Source: Haliclona indistincta (lineage: Eukaryota; Porifera; Demospongiae; Haplosclerida; Chalinidae). Taken from it: DNA of 64,000 bases. This document shows positions 19,552-30,276 of the stretch, piece after piece; position 1 is the stretch's first letter, and every line of letters starts with the position of its first letter. The notes under the pieces were generated by a model. The model was not told the DNA's origin, did not search any database, and saw only the letters and a list, made by a program, of their open reading frames with translations. The position numbers were made by a program, and so were the translations under genes. The stretch spans positions 17,279,152-17,343,151 of the forward strand of contig OZ024784.1 in NCBI GenBank assembly GCA_964017065.1. The letters run 5' to 3'.

Positions 19552-21885
19552 ATGGACAACCTCCTCGACATACCCCTGTCTCTGCAAGACATGTGTATGC
19601 TCTGCATTGTATTTCAAATAGAAGATTTTCCGGTCCAGTCTCTCGCTCTCCTTCCTCACGAGATTCGACGTAAACTACTTTTTGGACTCTCCCACGCAGA
19701 CGTCCTTCATCTGGCCGACACGACACTGTTTGACGATGTTGACTCGAACAGAGATTATCCTCAAGTGAGTCACGCCCGCCAATGCCTTGTGGATGTTATC
19801 CTATCGGGTGGACAAATCTTGTCTCTCCAACTCAAGAATGCCTTGAAATGGTTTTCTCGTGAGGAGTATCGATATGATTTCAGGGCTGAAAGCAGTCTAT
19901 TTGACCACATTTGCAAATGTTATCCTTCTCTTAAACCGACAAAGATCAACACTGGCTACTCAAAATATTGTATTTTGCCGAAGCGCTCTCTTCCATTCGT
20001 TCAACAGGAAGGCGTTGTAGATATCTATGATGTTACCATACCGACATATGTTGAACTAGTGGTGCTACCCTCTTCTCTTCTCAACTACTGCAACGTGCAT
20101 TCTGCCCCAACTGAGTTGAAAATCGACTGTCACAATTTCCAATCTTCTGCTGTCTGGAAGGAGTTTGATAAAGTGGTAGAGACTGCATTCAATGCTAGCA
20201 GAGATGAACGTGGCTATCCCATCAAGGGAGCAAATACTAAAGTAGATCTCGTCATCCCTGTACTGCAAGAGTTCCTTAGCAGTGTTGAAGTGCTTGCACT
20301 GGGCACCGCCAGCACTCCAAGTGATGCAGATGACTTAGAGGAAGTCATGCATACAGTACCCTTTCTTCTCTTGTATAATGTCCTCTCTAGCAGTAAGCCT
20401 CGCCTCAAGCATCTCAAAGTGTACGGTATTCCATTGTTTGCTGATTGGGTATTAAAGACATTAATGGAACTCATAGATGGCAATTGTACCTCAACTAAAT
20501 CTGTGTTTACTGAATATCGTGGTGTGGAGGTTTTGTCTCCTCTAACTACTCCATACCTGTTGGAAGGAATATCCATCTCACCTGGGGACCGAGACTATGG
20601 CTATGGCTTTGATTACATGCTGACTTCTTATGCTTCGAGTCTGTCATGTGGTGTGATGTCAATAGTAGAAAACCACAAGGAGAAGCTAAAGAGTGTGGCT
20701 GTCAATGATTTGGGTTACTGCTATCATTATGATAACTTAAACATTCGTGACCTTGAAGACAGAATTCAGTATTTCCGCGGCAAGAGGAACATCAACGTAC
20801 CATCATACAGAGCACTCCTTTCGTCCTTCATACAGTTTGTCAAACGGCCACCATTTACTGATCTTAGTGTTGGAAAGTCTCCCTTGCCCGAAGCGTACGA
20901 GTTGATCGAGGCGTTTCTGTGTACTCCTGCAGTACATGAACAGTCTTTGACGATTAAAGCCAGTAGTGAGAGATCAGTACCAGAAATGGAAAAGCTTGAA
21001 GACGAGATAGAAGATAAGGAACAAGAAGAAGAAGAGGAGGAACAAGAAAATGAAGAAGATGAGGATGAGGAAAATAATCAGGAGACAATGGAAACCGGCA
21101 GTACACTGGAAGAAGACTCAAGAAAAAGAGAATTAGTAACTGAACTATCCGATACCCCGTCTCAAAAGATTATGAAGCCAACATCTCCAGTATTAGAGCC
21201 ACCATCTTTTACAGATCAACCTCTTCCAGAGACCAATATCCAGTATAAGTGTCTTGATCTGGGGTTTTCTTCCAGCTGTGTCTATTCCTGGCTGTTCACA
21301 ATTCCTGAGCTGAAGCTGAAGAAACTGAGAATGAGAACGCAAGACATGACCATTGTTCCTACTGACATGGTCATCCTGGTGGAGCATGTTGCTTTCACCA
21401 CTGAGGACCATATCTCCACCTCTTACAAACCCACCATCACTCCTGCTCACTTGGAGAAGTTTATTGTCTCAAACTCGGCTCTCAAGCGACTGGAATTCTT
21501 ACAACCAATTGATGAGTCTGTTCCAGATCTCATCCCAGCACTGAACCACTGTCTGTCTACCCTCTACCAGCAAGGAAGAGGACTGGAGAAGTTGATACTG
21601 AATGCAGTTGAGTTTCAGAATATCGAACATATGAAAGAGTTCTTCATTCGAGTGAGAGATCTTTCACATCGTCATGGCACCATTCTTGTGCTGTCATTGA
21701 AATACACATACAAACTCATAAATTCTTTTGAAGAAGATTCCACGATTTTTGAAGATTTATCTAAGGATTTCCAAGAGAAGAAAATTAAGAAAATTGATTG
21801 CACCATCTGGAGAGATTGTGACCAAAGTTCTTATCTCAGTCTAATAGCAGAGATTGTTGACATACACATCTCTCCATATTTTTGA
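19552..21885 (+). CDS. F-box-like protein with acidic stretch, paralogue H2
   Basis: Intronless frame of 777 aa from the ATG equivalent to that of H1. An ATG 36 bp upstream (19516) is in frame, but its extra residues (MHGEGVFSFHAC) have no counterpart in H1. The acidic run at ~481-513 is slightly longer and of different composition than in H1, as expected for a repeat-like tract. Other differences include loss of two residues near position 158 (H1 VQLLGMEG, H2 VQQEG) and a divergent C-terminus (ISPYF versus PRPPSFF). The 3' flank matches that of H1 until about 22067, where a transposon begins. Confidence 0.72.
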   Translation: MDNLLDIPLSLQDMCMLCIVFQIEDFPVQSLALLPHEIRRKLLFGLSHADVLHLADTTLFDDVDSNRDYPQVSHARQCLVDVILSGGQILSLQLKNALKWFSREEYRYDFRAESSLFDHICKCYPSLKPTKINTGYSKYCILPKRSLPFVQQEGVVDIYDVTIPTYVELVVLPSSLLNYCNVHSAPTELKIDCHNFQSSAVWKEFDKVVETAFNASRDERGYPIKGANTKVDLVIPVLQEFLSSVEVLALGTASTPSDADDLEEVMHTVPFLLLYNVLSSSKPRLKHLKVYGIPLFADWVLKTLMELIDGNCTSTKSVFTEYRGVEVLSPLTTPYLLEGISISPGDRDYGYGFDYMLTSYASSLSCGVMSIVENHKEKLKSVAVNDLGYCYHYDNLNIRDLEDRIQYFRGKRNINVPSYRALLSSFIQFVKRPPFTDLSVGKSPLPEAYELIEAFLCTPAVHEQSLTIKASSERSVPEMEKLEDEIEDKEQEEEEEEQENEEDEDEENNQETMETGSTLEEDSRKRELVTELSDTPSQKIMKPTSPVLEPPSFTDQPLPETNIQYKCLDLGFSSSCVYSWLFTIPELKLKKLRMRTQDMTIVPTDMVILVEHVAFTTEDHISTSYKPTITPAHLEKFIVSNSALKRLEFLQPIDESVPDLIPALNHCLSTLYQQGRGLEKLILNAVEFQNIEHMKEFFIRVRDLSHRHGTILVLSLKYTYKLINSFEEDSTIFEDLSKDFQEKKIKKIDCTIWRDCDQSSYLSLIAEIVDIHISPYF

Positions 21886-22314
21886 ATAGCAAAGATATTA
21901 TAATAATTATTAGTTACAAATTTTGTACCATAACTCGTTTTGGCGATTTTAATTTTGACCTACTTAATGTAAAAGACGAATTTTTGGCGAAAGACGTATC
22001 ATGGTATGTAATTAGGTGTTCGCATTGCAACCTTTGAAACCTCCTTTATGGTGAGAATCATGTTTTAATGAAGCGCACCAACGGTGCAGATGCCTCGGTA
22101 GAATTGCATGCATACTGCACACTGGACATGTTTTAACAGCACACAGCAACTACAGAGATTTATAAAGTACAATGCAAGCTATTAAGCTGGCAAAAATAAC
22201 AGAAGCCAATAGTATGCTACTAATTAGTAGGGCGTGCTCAAGCCATGCATGCCTGTCGAGCGATGCTTGTTACATGTCATCATGTAGCAGTTTTTTTGTT
22301 TTATAGACTAACAC

Positions 22315-23202
22315 TGCAAAAGTGGATGGTCTTGATTTATTGGTGGGCCAGACAGTATCCTGTCGGCGATGCAGAGGAGGAAGCGAAGGTTTCGACTGCT
22401 ACAGCAATTCAGGTAAACATGCACCATTAAAATTAAAAATTAATAATAATGCAATAATAATGTCAAAAATCTAGATTTATCAGTGACTGACGGAAGTTTG
22501 TAGTTACAGACTGTGTAATGTCGATCCTCCGATTAAACTTGGTGGCAAGGAGTAGTAGTAGACATTGATGAGTTGCTATTCCGTCACAAACCAAAGGTTA
22601 GTGCAATAGCATCTTTATCCAACTAGTTAAGTTCAACAAATTTATCCTCGACTAGCACCATCACGGACGTCCAACTACAAATGAGGTTTGGGTGTTTGGA
22701 ATGTGCGACACATCACGTCAGCCATCCTTGGGTTATATGGAGATCGTTCAGTCCAGGGATGCTGCCACTTTGCTGCCTATAATAACAGCACACATTCAAC
22801 CAGGTATAAAAATTAAGTTATTGAAGATTGTGGCTGTATGCCGAGTTAGGTACAGTGATTTGGTCTGATATGTGGGCAGCATACAATGGAGTTGGACAAC
22901 TACCAGGGGTAGCACAGCACCAGATTGTCACCCACTCGGTAGAGTTTATTGACAGGCAGACTGGTGTGCATACACAAAACATTGAATCCTACTGGAATAG
23001 TGTTAAAATTAAGCTCAAAAGAATGAGAGGATGTCATTCGACACAATTGCCATCATATCTTGATGAATTTATGTGGAGGGAAAGGTAGGTAGGTTCAACA
23101 CTTTGCGATTCACTTTGTCAAAAATACATACAGGATGGGAAAACTACTGATGATGTTCTCACGAATGTATTTCGAGACATTGCAATGTGGTATCCAGTTT
23201 AG
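22315..23202 (+). pseudogene. Decayed IS1595/ISXO2-type (Merlin-like) DDE transposase
   Basis: Intron-split pieces read as one family. They are ~22315-22412 (YWWARQYPVGDAEEEA), a piece ending at 22596 with VVVDIDELLFRHKPK, 22656-22803 (HHHGRPTTNEVWVFGMCDTS), 22850-23084 (IWSDMWAAYNGVGQLPG, HTQNIESYWNSVKIKLKRMR) and 23134-23202 (DDVLTNVFRDIAMWYPV, stop). The DDE acids are in place: D of VDIDE, D of WSDMW and E of NIESYW, plus the typical HxxGRP and a WYPV-like end. A single-base loss near 22547 (between KLGG and QGVVVDIDE) breaks the frame, and the first junction does not keep phase. So the copy is probably dead. Merlin elements are the eukaryotic carriers of this domain. Confidence 0.78.
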
Positions 23203-23315
23203 CCGTTTCTATATTATTAGACATACCTTCATGATGTAAAGTTAACCCTAGTCATAGTCAGATAATAATGTATGCACCGACGGGCGATTGTACCAGAAAA
23301 GAGAAACAGCTTTAA

Positions 23316-23992
23316 CCCTTTAATTGCTGAATTATTTCGTCCAAATTTTGACCTGGTCTAAACTGGTAGTTTGTCTTGCAATTTTCTCCACCATCCCGTA
23401 TGCTAGCTGTTCCAAACTAGCACCCTCTTCTCCTGGCATATAAAATTTTACGACCATGTGCTAAAGTCCAAGTTGGCCACTCCCACTTCAGAACTGAAGC
23501 CACTTAAGTGTTGTGGCCTCATCATTTTTCAGCTGATTTTGGTCTTCGTCTAGCCATGGTGAATGATACAAAAACCTGGTGGTGTCCAGGTGAGCAAACA
23601 GGACAGTTTAGACCATAGTCAATGCAAAGTGTGCGTTTCTCGGGCATTCTGAAGCCACAAAAATGCAAAAAGTTTGCCTCACCGCTTGGCGCCTTTCGGT
23701 TCTGCCCTACGGGAAACAAACCTATGTCAATCTTTGATCACAGTAATGTTTTAGTTGAATAAGCGCGAGAAACAATTTTGTTTTTTTTAGGAAAATTCCC
23801 ATTCTACACTGGCTTAATTTGAGATTTCTGAGGCAAATCTCAAATTAAGATTTGCAAATCTCAAATTAATCTCAAATCTCAACCCAAATCCTTACAATTC
23901 ATTTTCAAGCAAATATCGGACACACTATTTATGATGTCCAATGTGGGTGGTACTAATTATGATGCCTAAATGCGTCATTAGGGGTTAAAGGG
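23316..23992. mobile_element. piggyBac-like MITE (TTAA-flanked)
   Basis: TTAA occurs immediately outside both ends (23312-23315 and 23993-23996). The termini are CCCTTTAA and its complement TTAAAGGG, the CCC...GGG plus TTAA arrangement typical of piggyBac. Length is 677 bp with no transposase. It includes a run of short direct/inverted aatctcaaatt repeats near 23810-23885. It is nested in the larger element. Confidence 0.8.
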
Positions 23993-24274
23993 TTAATAGT
24001 AGAAATTATTGCATCACTCGTAAACCACCCCCACTGAACGGAGAACAGCAACCGGAAGCACATGTATGGCTTCTCCAGTCGATAAATCGTCTTGTCCATT
24101 CTTTATAGTTGATCTGACCATCAAGTTCGAGCTATTAGCGTGCTATGTCTATATTGCACTTACCACCGATTCTTCGCCGTCTTTCAGAACTAGAGCGGAC
24201 AGACACACAGACACTCGCACTTGTATGCCTCGTGGCTCCGCCCACCTAGGCATAAAGATAAGTACAGAGCCATG

Positions 24275-24460
24275 TCTCTGGATCAAGCTAGCTGGCCCAA
24301 TACTCAACTGAGTATTCCCAGCTCACAGTTCCTACTGGTGTTCTGGAGTGACAAGGACAGCACTCAGAGTAAAGGATTCAAACTAGTCATGAGCTGTCCC
24401 ACTATAGACAATAATAGTAATGGATCTGGTGATCAACCAAATTTCGTACCTTTATATTGA
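24275..24460 (+). pseudogene. 3' fragment of a CUB-protein gene (J0)
   Basis: Homology to J genes starts at tctggatcaagct and runs to the stop (WPNTQLSIPSSQFLLVFWSD; ends QPNFVPLY). A 4-bp AGCT insertion near 24291 interrupts the start. The variant C-terminus FVPLY and the 3' flank are shared only with J2, so J0 is the remains of the alpha gene that preceded I2, cut by the transposon on its left. Confidence 0.85.
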
Positions 24461-24666
24461 GCAATGATTCATTTTTATAAAATTTATAATTGTATATTAA
24501 GTCATGAGAGAGTCAGAAAACAAAGTGGCGGCTACAATATTATATCAAAACCCTCGACACCCAATTACTCGGGCATCACCTTTGTGAAATTTGAGTCATC
24601 TCGACAATTTGCATGAAAATATCATTGAAGTATACTTGAGTATTCCTTGAGTTTGTTATACTAAAG

Positions 24667-24790
24667 ATGAAGAAGGAGACTCCGCTCGCTCACTGATGTC
24701 AAAAACAGTCTTCCTTATCGTCTTCTCAATGATAACAGTGAAATCACTATCCACAACAGCTATAGGACATTTGAGAGTTTACAACAACCC
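24667..24790 (+). pseudogene. Relict 3' end of an I gene upstream of I2
   Basis: The stretch gaagaaggagact...cagtcttccttatcgtcttctc...cactatccacaacagctataggaca matches the last ~30 codons of I2/I3 and the start of their 3' UTR (gagagtttacaacaa). It implies that another I gene once ended here. Confidence 0.75.
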
Positions 24791-24985
24791 AATAGTATGC
24801 ATTGATGTAAACAGTTGTTTTAAATCAAAACACTACATTCAGTTATACCCATCATTTGCTTGGAAGCAGCTGTATTCAGTTATGTTTCTTAAGTGCATGT
24901 CCATTTATGATTATATGGAAAGTTATACAATAATCAGAACAAAAGGATGTGTACAATATACTGTAGCATGCATGCAGACCCCAAG

Positions 24986-27900
24986 ATGAAGCTGCTGGTA
25001 GTGTGTCTTCTCTACTTGTGCTACTGTGCCTCTGCCAGAGAGATCATCATCTCAGAGAAAGGAAGTGACACTCCATCTTGTCTTGAGGAACACGACCCAC
25101 TGGTCTCCTATCAGTCTCTTGTCAAGGTCTCTGAGTATGTGACTAGTAACAAGCTCAACAATGTAACCATCAGGATCAATGACACTAACTACACTCTTCA
25201 AGGAGTAGCTAATTTCAGTGGAGTTGATAATGTATCTATTACTGGGAAAGGTCGCTCACTAACACACATCAACTGCAACAGTTCAAACACTCATGGAGCA
25301 GGAATAGCCTTTGATAACTCTTCATGTATTACCCTCACAAGCTTCACTATCAGTAACTGTGGAGCAACTATTGTTAACACAAACCGGAGTCATCTCACTG
25401 GCAGTGGGACAGCAATCCAAGTCACCGATTGTTCTCAAGTCAGTGTATTAAGCATCATGGTGTACAGGAGCATTAGTCAAGGTCTTACGTTTATCAACAC
25501 AGGATCAACAGTGCAAGTGATTGACTCTCATTTCATTAGCAACACAGTCTCTCAATCTCAATGGTTGGGTGGTGGTGCTTTACAAATAATTTTTCATGGA
25601 ACAGAAGATCTAAACACTAACACTGATTACGTCATCGATAATAGTGTGTTCAAGTACAATAAGGCAACCTTACGAAGTGTGAAAAAACACAAAGTCTTTA
25701 ATTCCATGTACTGTGAAAGAGGTGGTGGAATTCGAATCATTCTTTTTGATGATGTCTGCAGTAATAGCAGTATTACACTGGGTAATAACACATTTGAAGG
25801 CAATACTGCAGTTTTTGGTGGAGGTACACTGATCTGTGTGAGCGGAAACACGTCTCATAATAGTATACAGATTTCAAATAGCAATTTTACTGGCAACAAA
25901 GTGCTAGCAGGTGGAGGAGGTCTCGACATGGGTTATACTACTTTCGTACAACCTAGTGTTTATCCAACTCATAATTTCATCTCTATATCACAATCTTACT
26001 TCATAAACAATTCTGCTTCATTTGGTGGAGGTGTGTCTATGTTTGCTGCTTCAATTAGTTTCAGTGATAAACATGCTCATAACAATATCACATGCACAGA
26101 ATGCTACTTTGATACAAACTCTGCAAATGGCGGTGCAGCTGTCAATATTGGTCAAGATATTTTCAAAAACAATGGAGAACAGCACATAGTTCGAATCGTG
26201 TTTATCAATTGTACTATTGAGAATAACATAGTGATATTCAACAGCAGCAGTTTATTTAAAAAATCACTAAAGGGCAATGGTGCATCCGATGGAAATGGAG
26301 CTTTCTTTGTTTCTGAAATAGACGTCCGATTCAATGGCACAACACAATTTAAAGGGAACAATGGCACAGCATTGTACCTTGATTCAACTACAGCTATATT
26401 TGGTACAGGCATTGCTCATTTTATCAATAACTCTGGCTATGAAGGAGGAGCGATACTTTTGTTTGGAAACTCGGTTATATACTTTGGCGATATTGCTTCC
26501 TTCAATTTTCACAACAATACGGCCATTAAGATGGGCGGAGCAATCTGTGCTCTAACTGGAGGCAAACATGTTTTCTCATATATGAACTCTTGCTTTTTAA
26601 ATACTTGGCATCACAATGATGTTGTACCAAATCGCTCTTTCTATTTTCATAACAACACAGCTACTATTGGTGACGATATTTATGCAACATCCATAGCTTC
26701 TTGCAACATGTTGTGCAGTCGACAAATGAATAATTCAGATGTAGATGACACCTTTCTTTTCTTCGATCATGACTGCTATGGAAAGTTTAATTTCAGCAAT
26801 TCGGAAGTTAAAAAAAGTGTTGCTACCTCACCAGTAAGCGTCATGACCGAGTTCAAAGATCTAATCATACCTGGAATAGTAGTTCATTTAAAGATGACAC
26901 AACTTGATGAGATAGGTGGTAATGTCAGCCAATTGTTTCTACTCACAGCTAAAGTACAGAAATCATTGCACAATGCCAGAGTTGACCCAGCATATACTGT
27001 CATCCCTAACAACTCAATTGTTATCTTAGGCATGCCTGGAGATGAGGGAGAGATACTGTTTGAAAGTTCAACAATTAGACATGTAGTCAACTTCAAACTG
27101 TCCTATTGTGGTCCAGGATTTGTATTCAGAGAAGAAAGAATGGCATGTGATTGTGCTGGTTCAAGTAACTACTCTAAAATACATTGCGAAGCAAATAAAT
27201 TTGCATCAATACCCATCAACTATTGGGCAGGATACAAAAACTATAATAATGCAACACAAGATACTTTTTACACAGGCGTCTGTGTTACACAACTGTGCAA
27301 CCATCAATCAGGAATGCCGGACTGTGACGATAATCGCCTACTGTGCAAATTACCTCCATCAGCAAATGCAAGCAAACTAGAAGAACGAATTTGTGGAAAA
27401 AATAGGCATGGACGACTGTGTGGAAGATGTGTTTCACATAATTCAGTATACTATCATTCTGATGATTTCAAATGTGGAGGCAATGCCGGTTGTTCTTATG
27501 GTATACCTATCTACATTGCCTCAGAGCTGCTTCCAGTAACCATCATCTTCCTCATTATCTTGCTCTTCAACATCAGCCTCACATCAGGAGCTGTCTACAG
27601 CTTTGTCTTCTATATTCAAATTTTATCGAGCATTACAATAACAGCATTTGGAAAAATCCAAATAAAGGATAATAATACACAAGGTGCAGTTGAATTCATT
27701 CAAATATTTTTAGAGATATTCTCTTTTGACATTCGGGGTGGTAAGTTTCTAGATTTCTGTATCTTCCAAACTGACACTATCATGAATTTATTCATGATCA
27801 AATATGCCACATTAGCATATGCCTTCTTTCTGGTTATTGCCACTATCTTGATCATGAGAGTACACTCGTGTTATAGCTGTGTGAAGCTGTGCAGACGATG

Positions 27901-28756
27901 TGGCAGGAGGAACATTAGAGGGTCTATAGTAGATGGACTGTCAGCATTCCTAGTACTGTGCTACTTCCAATGTGCTGTCGTGACCTCACATATACTTACT
28001 CCTTCACATCTTTATGGTATAAATGGGACAATATATACAACTGTTGCATTGTTTGATGGTGAGCTTGACTATCTCAAGGGAGCTCATCTCCGGTATGCTG
28101 TGCCTGCTTTTCTTTGTATGATCTTCATCTTGATTCCTCCACCAACTATCCTCATTCTGGAACCCATACTCACTAAGCTGTTCAGCATGGACTGCTTCAC
28201 AAGGACGCCACCAAAGTGGTACTACTACAAACTACGACTGAAGCTGATGCCATTTCTTGATTCCTTCCAGGCTTGTTTCAAAGATAGACATCGTTACTTT
28301 GCAGGACTCTACTTTCTCTATCGTTTACTTTTTCCAATAACTGGTATGATTGTACAAGGTCCACAACATTACCACAGTTTTGCCATTTGTCTTTTCATGT
28401 TCATCACTATTTTTCATGTATTACTTCGACCTTATAAAGAAAAATGGCACAATTTGTTGGAGATATTTCTCTTCATGAATGTAATATTTCTGTTAATAGT
28501 CACTGTCTATAATCTTGCCTTCGACAAATCTGATGGAACACACCTTATCATTGCTCAATTGATATTGATCTTCCTTTCCATTGGATACATGGTTGTCTAC
28601 ATAACCATTAAAGTGTACCAGAAATTGTCTTCGCTAAAGACGAAGAAGGAGACTTCAGTCAGTCGTGAGTGCACTGATGTTAATGACAGTCTTCCTTACC
28701 GTCTTCTCAATGATACCAATGAAGTCACTATCAGCAACAGCTATAGGACATTCTGA
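24986..28756 (+). CDS. Beta-helix ectodomain, multi-span membrane receptor-like protein I2
   Basis: Intronless frame, 1256 aa from MKLLVVCLLYLCYC (signal peptide); an in-frame ATG at 24947 lies outside the region conserved with I3. Residues ~20-600 contain repeated right-handed beta-helix units with GGG/GGA and N-x-F/N-N-T steps (FEGNTAVFGGGTL, NFTGNKVLAGGGGL, YFINNSASFGGGVSM, NNTAIKMGGAICAL), as in pectate-lyase-like and POMP-repeat proteins, with dozens of N-glycosylation sequons. Residues ~700-840 are cysteine-rich (CDCAGSSNYSKIHC, CGKNRHGRLCGRCV). From ~845 about nine hydrophobic spans follow (ELLPVTIIFLIILLF, YATLAYAFFLVIATILIM, LFMFITIFHVLL), with HRYFAGLYFLYRLLFP and LLRPYKEKWHNLLE in the later part and a ~50-residue cytosolic tail (SLPYRLLND). 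This architecture suggests a surface carbohydrate- or ligand-binding receptor or channel; no known receptor class is clear. It stands between alpha fragment J0 and beta gene J1. Confidence 0.82.
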   Translation: MKLLVVCLLYLCYCASAREIIISEKGSDTPSCLEEHDPLVSYQSLVKVSEYVTSNKLNNVTIRINDTNYTLQGVANFSGVDNVSITGKGRSLTHINCNSSNTHGAGIAFDNSSCITLTSFTISNCGATIVNTNRSHLTGSGTAIQVTDCSQVSVLSIMVYRSISQGLTFINTGSTVQVIDSHFISNTVSQSQWLGGGALQIIFHGTEDLNTNTDYVIDNSVFKYNKATLRSVKKHKVFNSMYCERGGGIRIILFDDVCSNSSITLGNNTFEGNTAVFGGGTLICVSGNTSHNSIQISNSNFTGNKVLAGGGGLDMGYTTFVQPSVYPTHNFISISQSYFINNSASFGGGVSMFAASISFSDKHAHNNITCTECYFDTNSANGGAAVNIGQDIFKNNGEQHIVRIVFINCTIENNIVIFNSSSLFKKSLKGNGASDGNGAFFVSEIDVRFNGTTQFKGNNGTALYLDSTTAIFGTGIAHFINNSGYEGGAILLFGNSVIYFGDIASFNFHNNTAIKMGGAICALTGGKHVFSYMNSCFLNTWHHNDVVPNRSFYFHNNTATIGDDIYATSIASCNMLCSRQMNNSDVDDTFLFFDHDCYGKFNFSNSEVKKSVATSPVSVMTEFKDLIIPGIVVHLKMTQLDEIGGNVSQLFLLTAKVQKSLHNARVDPAYTVIPNNSIVILGMPGDEGEILFESSTIRHVVNFKLSYCGPGFVFREERMACDCAGSSNYSKIHCEANKFASIPINYWAGYKNYNNATQDTFYTGVCVTQLCNHQSGMPDCDDNRLLCKLPPSANASKLEERICGKNRHGRLCGRCVSHNSVYYHSDDFKCGGNAGCSYGIPIYIASELLPVTIIFLIILLFNISLTSGAVYSFVFYIQILSSITITAFGKIQIKDNNTQGAVEFIQIFLEIFSFDIRGGKFLDFCIFQTDTIMNLFMIKYATLAYAFFLVIATILIMRVHSCYSCVKLCRRCGRRNIRGSIVDGLSAFLVLCYFQCAVVTSHILTPSHLYGINGTIYTTVALFDGELDYLKGAHLRYAVPAFLCMIFILIPPPTILILEPILTKLFSMDCFTRTPPKWYYYKLRLKLMPFLDSFQACFKDRHRYFAGLYFLYRLLFPITGMIVQGPQHYHSFAICLFMFITIFHVLLRPYKEKWHNLLEIFLFMNVIFLLIVTVYNLAFDKSDGTHLIIAQLILIFLSIGYMVVYITIKVYQKLSSLKTKKETSVSRECTDVNDSLPYRLLNDTNEVTISNSYRTF

Positions 28757-29203
28757 GAGTTTACAACAACCATAGATAACAGTGTGCCTCTTCTACAAGC
28801 AGTTGTTAATTAACTGCCTAATGTATGTACCTAGCTTATTGTAATTAAACACAATAATCATCAAAAATAAAAATTCAAATGTTAGGATTAGAACCATCAA
28901 TTTATCTGATGATTGACTAGATAATAATAATAGACTGAGTATCCTTACATCAAAAGCTGTGCACGACGGATAGTGTCTATGTGTCGTAAGGTAATTATCT
29001 ATGGTTTAAATAGCTTAGTCAATCCTGAAACAAAAGCCTGGAAGCTAATATTGCTGAACGAGACTGAACTGCAGCTAGATTGAACTTCACATTTCAGAAT
29101 GTCAGAGTACTTGGAATCGGTCACAGACACACTAATTAATTATTAGTGATGTCATCGTGACATAGCTGACAATGAACGGTGCACCACTATTGTCTCAAGT
29201 TGT
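28757..29203. other. I2 3' UTR and spacer to J1
   Basis: Follows the I2 stop; nearly the same sequence follows I3, where it starts at 36350 and a ~150-bp AT-rich stretch (about 36486-36640) is added. No gene seen. Confidence 0.5.
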
Positions 29204-29356
29204 GTCCCGGGACGAGCCCATCGCAGTTCCCTTTAAGATGAAATAGCTAAAAAAACATATAGATAGATATTATAGAACAAACATCAGATCCATATTATGT
29301 CAACATATCCAGCTGCTGCTGTACTGTATTGCATGGGTTAGCCGAGACTATAAAAT
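29204..29356 (+). promoter_or_regulatory. Beta-class promoter of J1
   Basis: The 10-bp palindrome GTCCCGGGAC (29204-29213, followed by gagccca) lies 145 bp before a TATA box TATAAAAT (29349-29356). The TATA box is 87 bp before the ATG. Both are kept in all beta copies while the sequence between varies. Confidence 0.65.
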
Positions 29357-29442
29357 AGCTTATCATACTCAGTTGATCAGAAGTTAGAAAGAAAGAACAA
29401 ATTGAGATAGAATAGTAACAGAAATAGCTTCACTTTTGAATC

Positions 29443-30276
29443 ATGAATGTGATTGTAGCTATTTCAGCTCTCCTGCTGCTAAGTGAGTCGCTGAGTGCTC
29501 CACTTGCCAATCGAAACACTCGCAGTCTAGGATTCAACAAGTTCACTTGTCTCCCCAAACAAGGACCTACATATGCCAAGAGAGATTGGAAATCCTGCCA
29601 GAAAATTCCCAACCATATGCTACCACCACAGACACCGACATATCGTGAACTAGACATTGAAGAACAACTAGCACAGGGAAACTCACCACATCTGCAGGCT
29701 CCAGAAAAGTAAGATCATAAACAATGATAACTCCACTGTACCATTCCATGCTAATATTTTCTACAGTGGTTATCAGTGTTTCCAACTGGATCGATACAAT
29801 CCAAGTGTTGATAATACAAGATGTCCTGCCTTCTGCAAGAGACGAGATCCAATCACTAAATTTGCAATAGCCCTTTCCAGAGTGGCACATCTGCTAGTGG
29901 AAGCTTTGTCATTGCTGAGTCACCTGATTACAATTGTTCTCCAGCTTACATGAAGAATGTAATATGTATCTACAATGTCAGCATGCCCTGCAGTACTAGT
30001 CATGTACAAGTGACATATTCTAATATCAACATCACTGACAATGACTTTGTTCAAGTGATTGATCCTACCAGAGGTCAAGCTCATCAACCAGTATCTGGAT
30101 CAAGCTGGCCCAATACTCAACTGAGTATTCCTTGCTCACAGTTCCTACTGGTGTTCTGGAGTGACAAGGACAGCACTCAGAGTAAAGGATTCAAACTAGT
30201 CATGAGCTGTCCCACTATAGACAATAATAGTAATGGATCTGGTGATCAACCAAATCTTGTGCCTTCTCAAGAATAG
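29443..30276 (+). pseudogene. CUB-protein gene J1 (beta'), 1-bp frameshift in exon 2
   Basis: Exons are 29443-29708 and 29767-30276. Their sum (776 bp) is one base short of a multiple of three. At 29859-29866 the codons for ITKFCN read aaattt instead of aaatttt, so the frame is lost before the CUB domain. Everything else, including signal peptide (MNVIVAISALLLL), splice sites and stop, is intact. Exon 1 belongs to a beta' variant shared only with J3. A sequencing or assembly slip in a T-run would look the same. Confidence 0.75.

Larger units (their letters stand above)
22070..24252 (-). mobile_element. ~2.2-kb composite DNA element with TGCCTCG hairpin ends
   Basis: The left border (gcgcaccaacggtgcagatgcctcggta) is the reverse complement of the right end of the element in I1. 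The right border (atgcctcgtggctccgcccacctaggcata) is the complement of its left end, so this copy lies in the opposite orientation. H2's 3' flank ends just before it and a J-gene fragment starts just after. Inside are transposase remnants (22315-23202) and a nested MITE (23316-23992). That the transposase belongs to these ends is plausible but unproved. Confidence 0.6.

Noticed and set aside
24947..24985. Upstream ATG of I2 (MCTIYC...) as the true start
   Set aside because: The frame is not open upstream of I3, and the signal peptide starts at MKLLVV in both.
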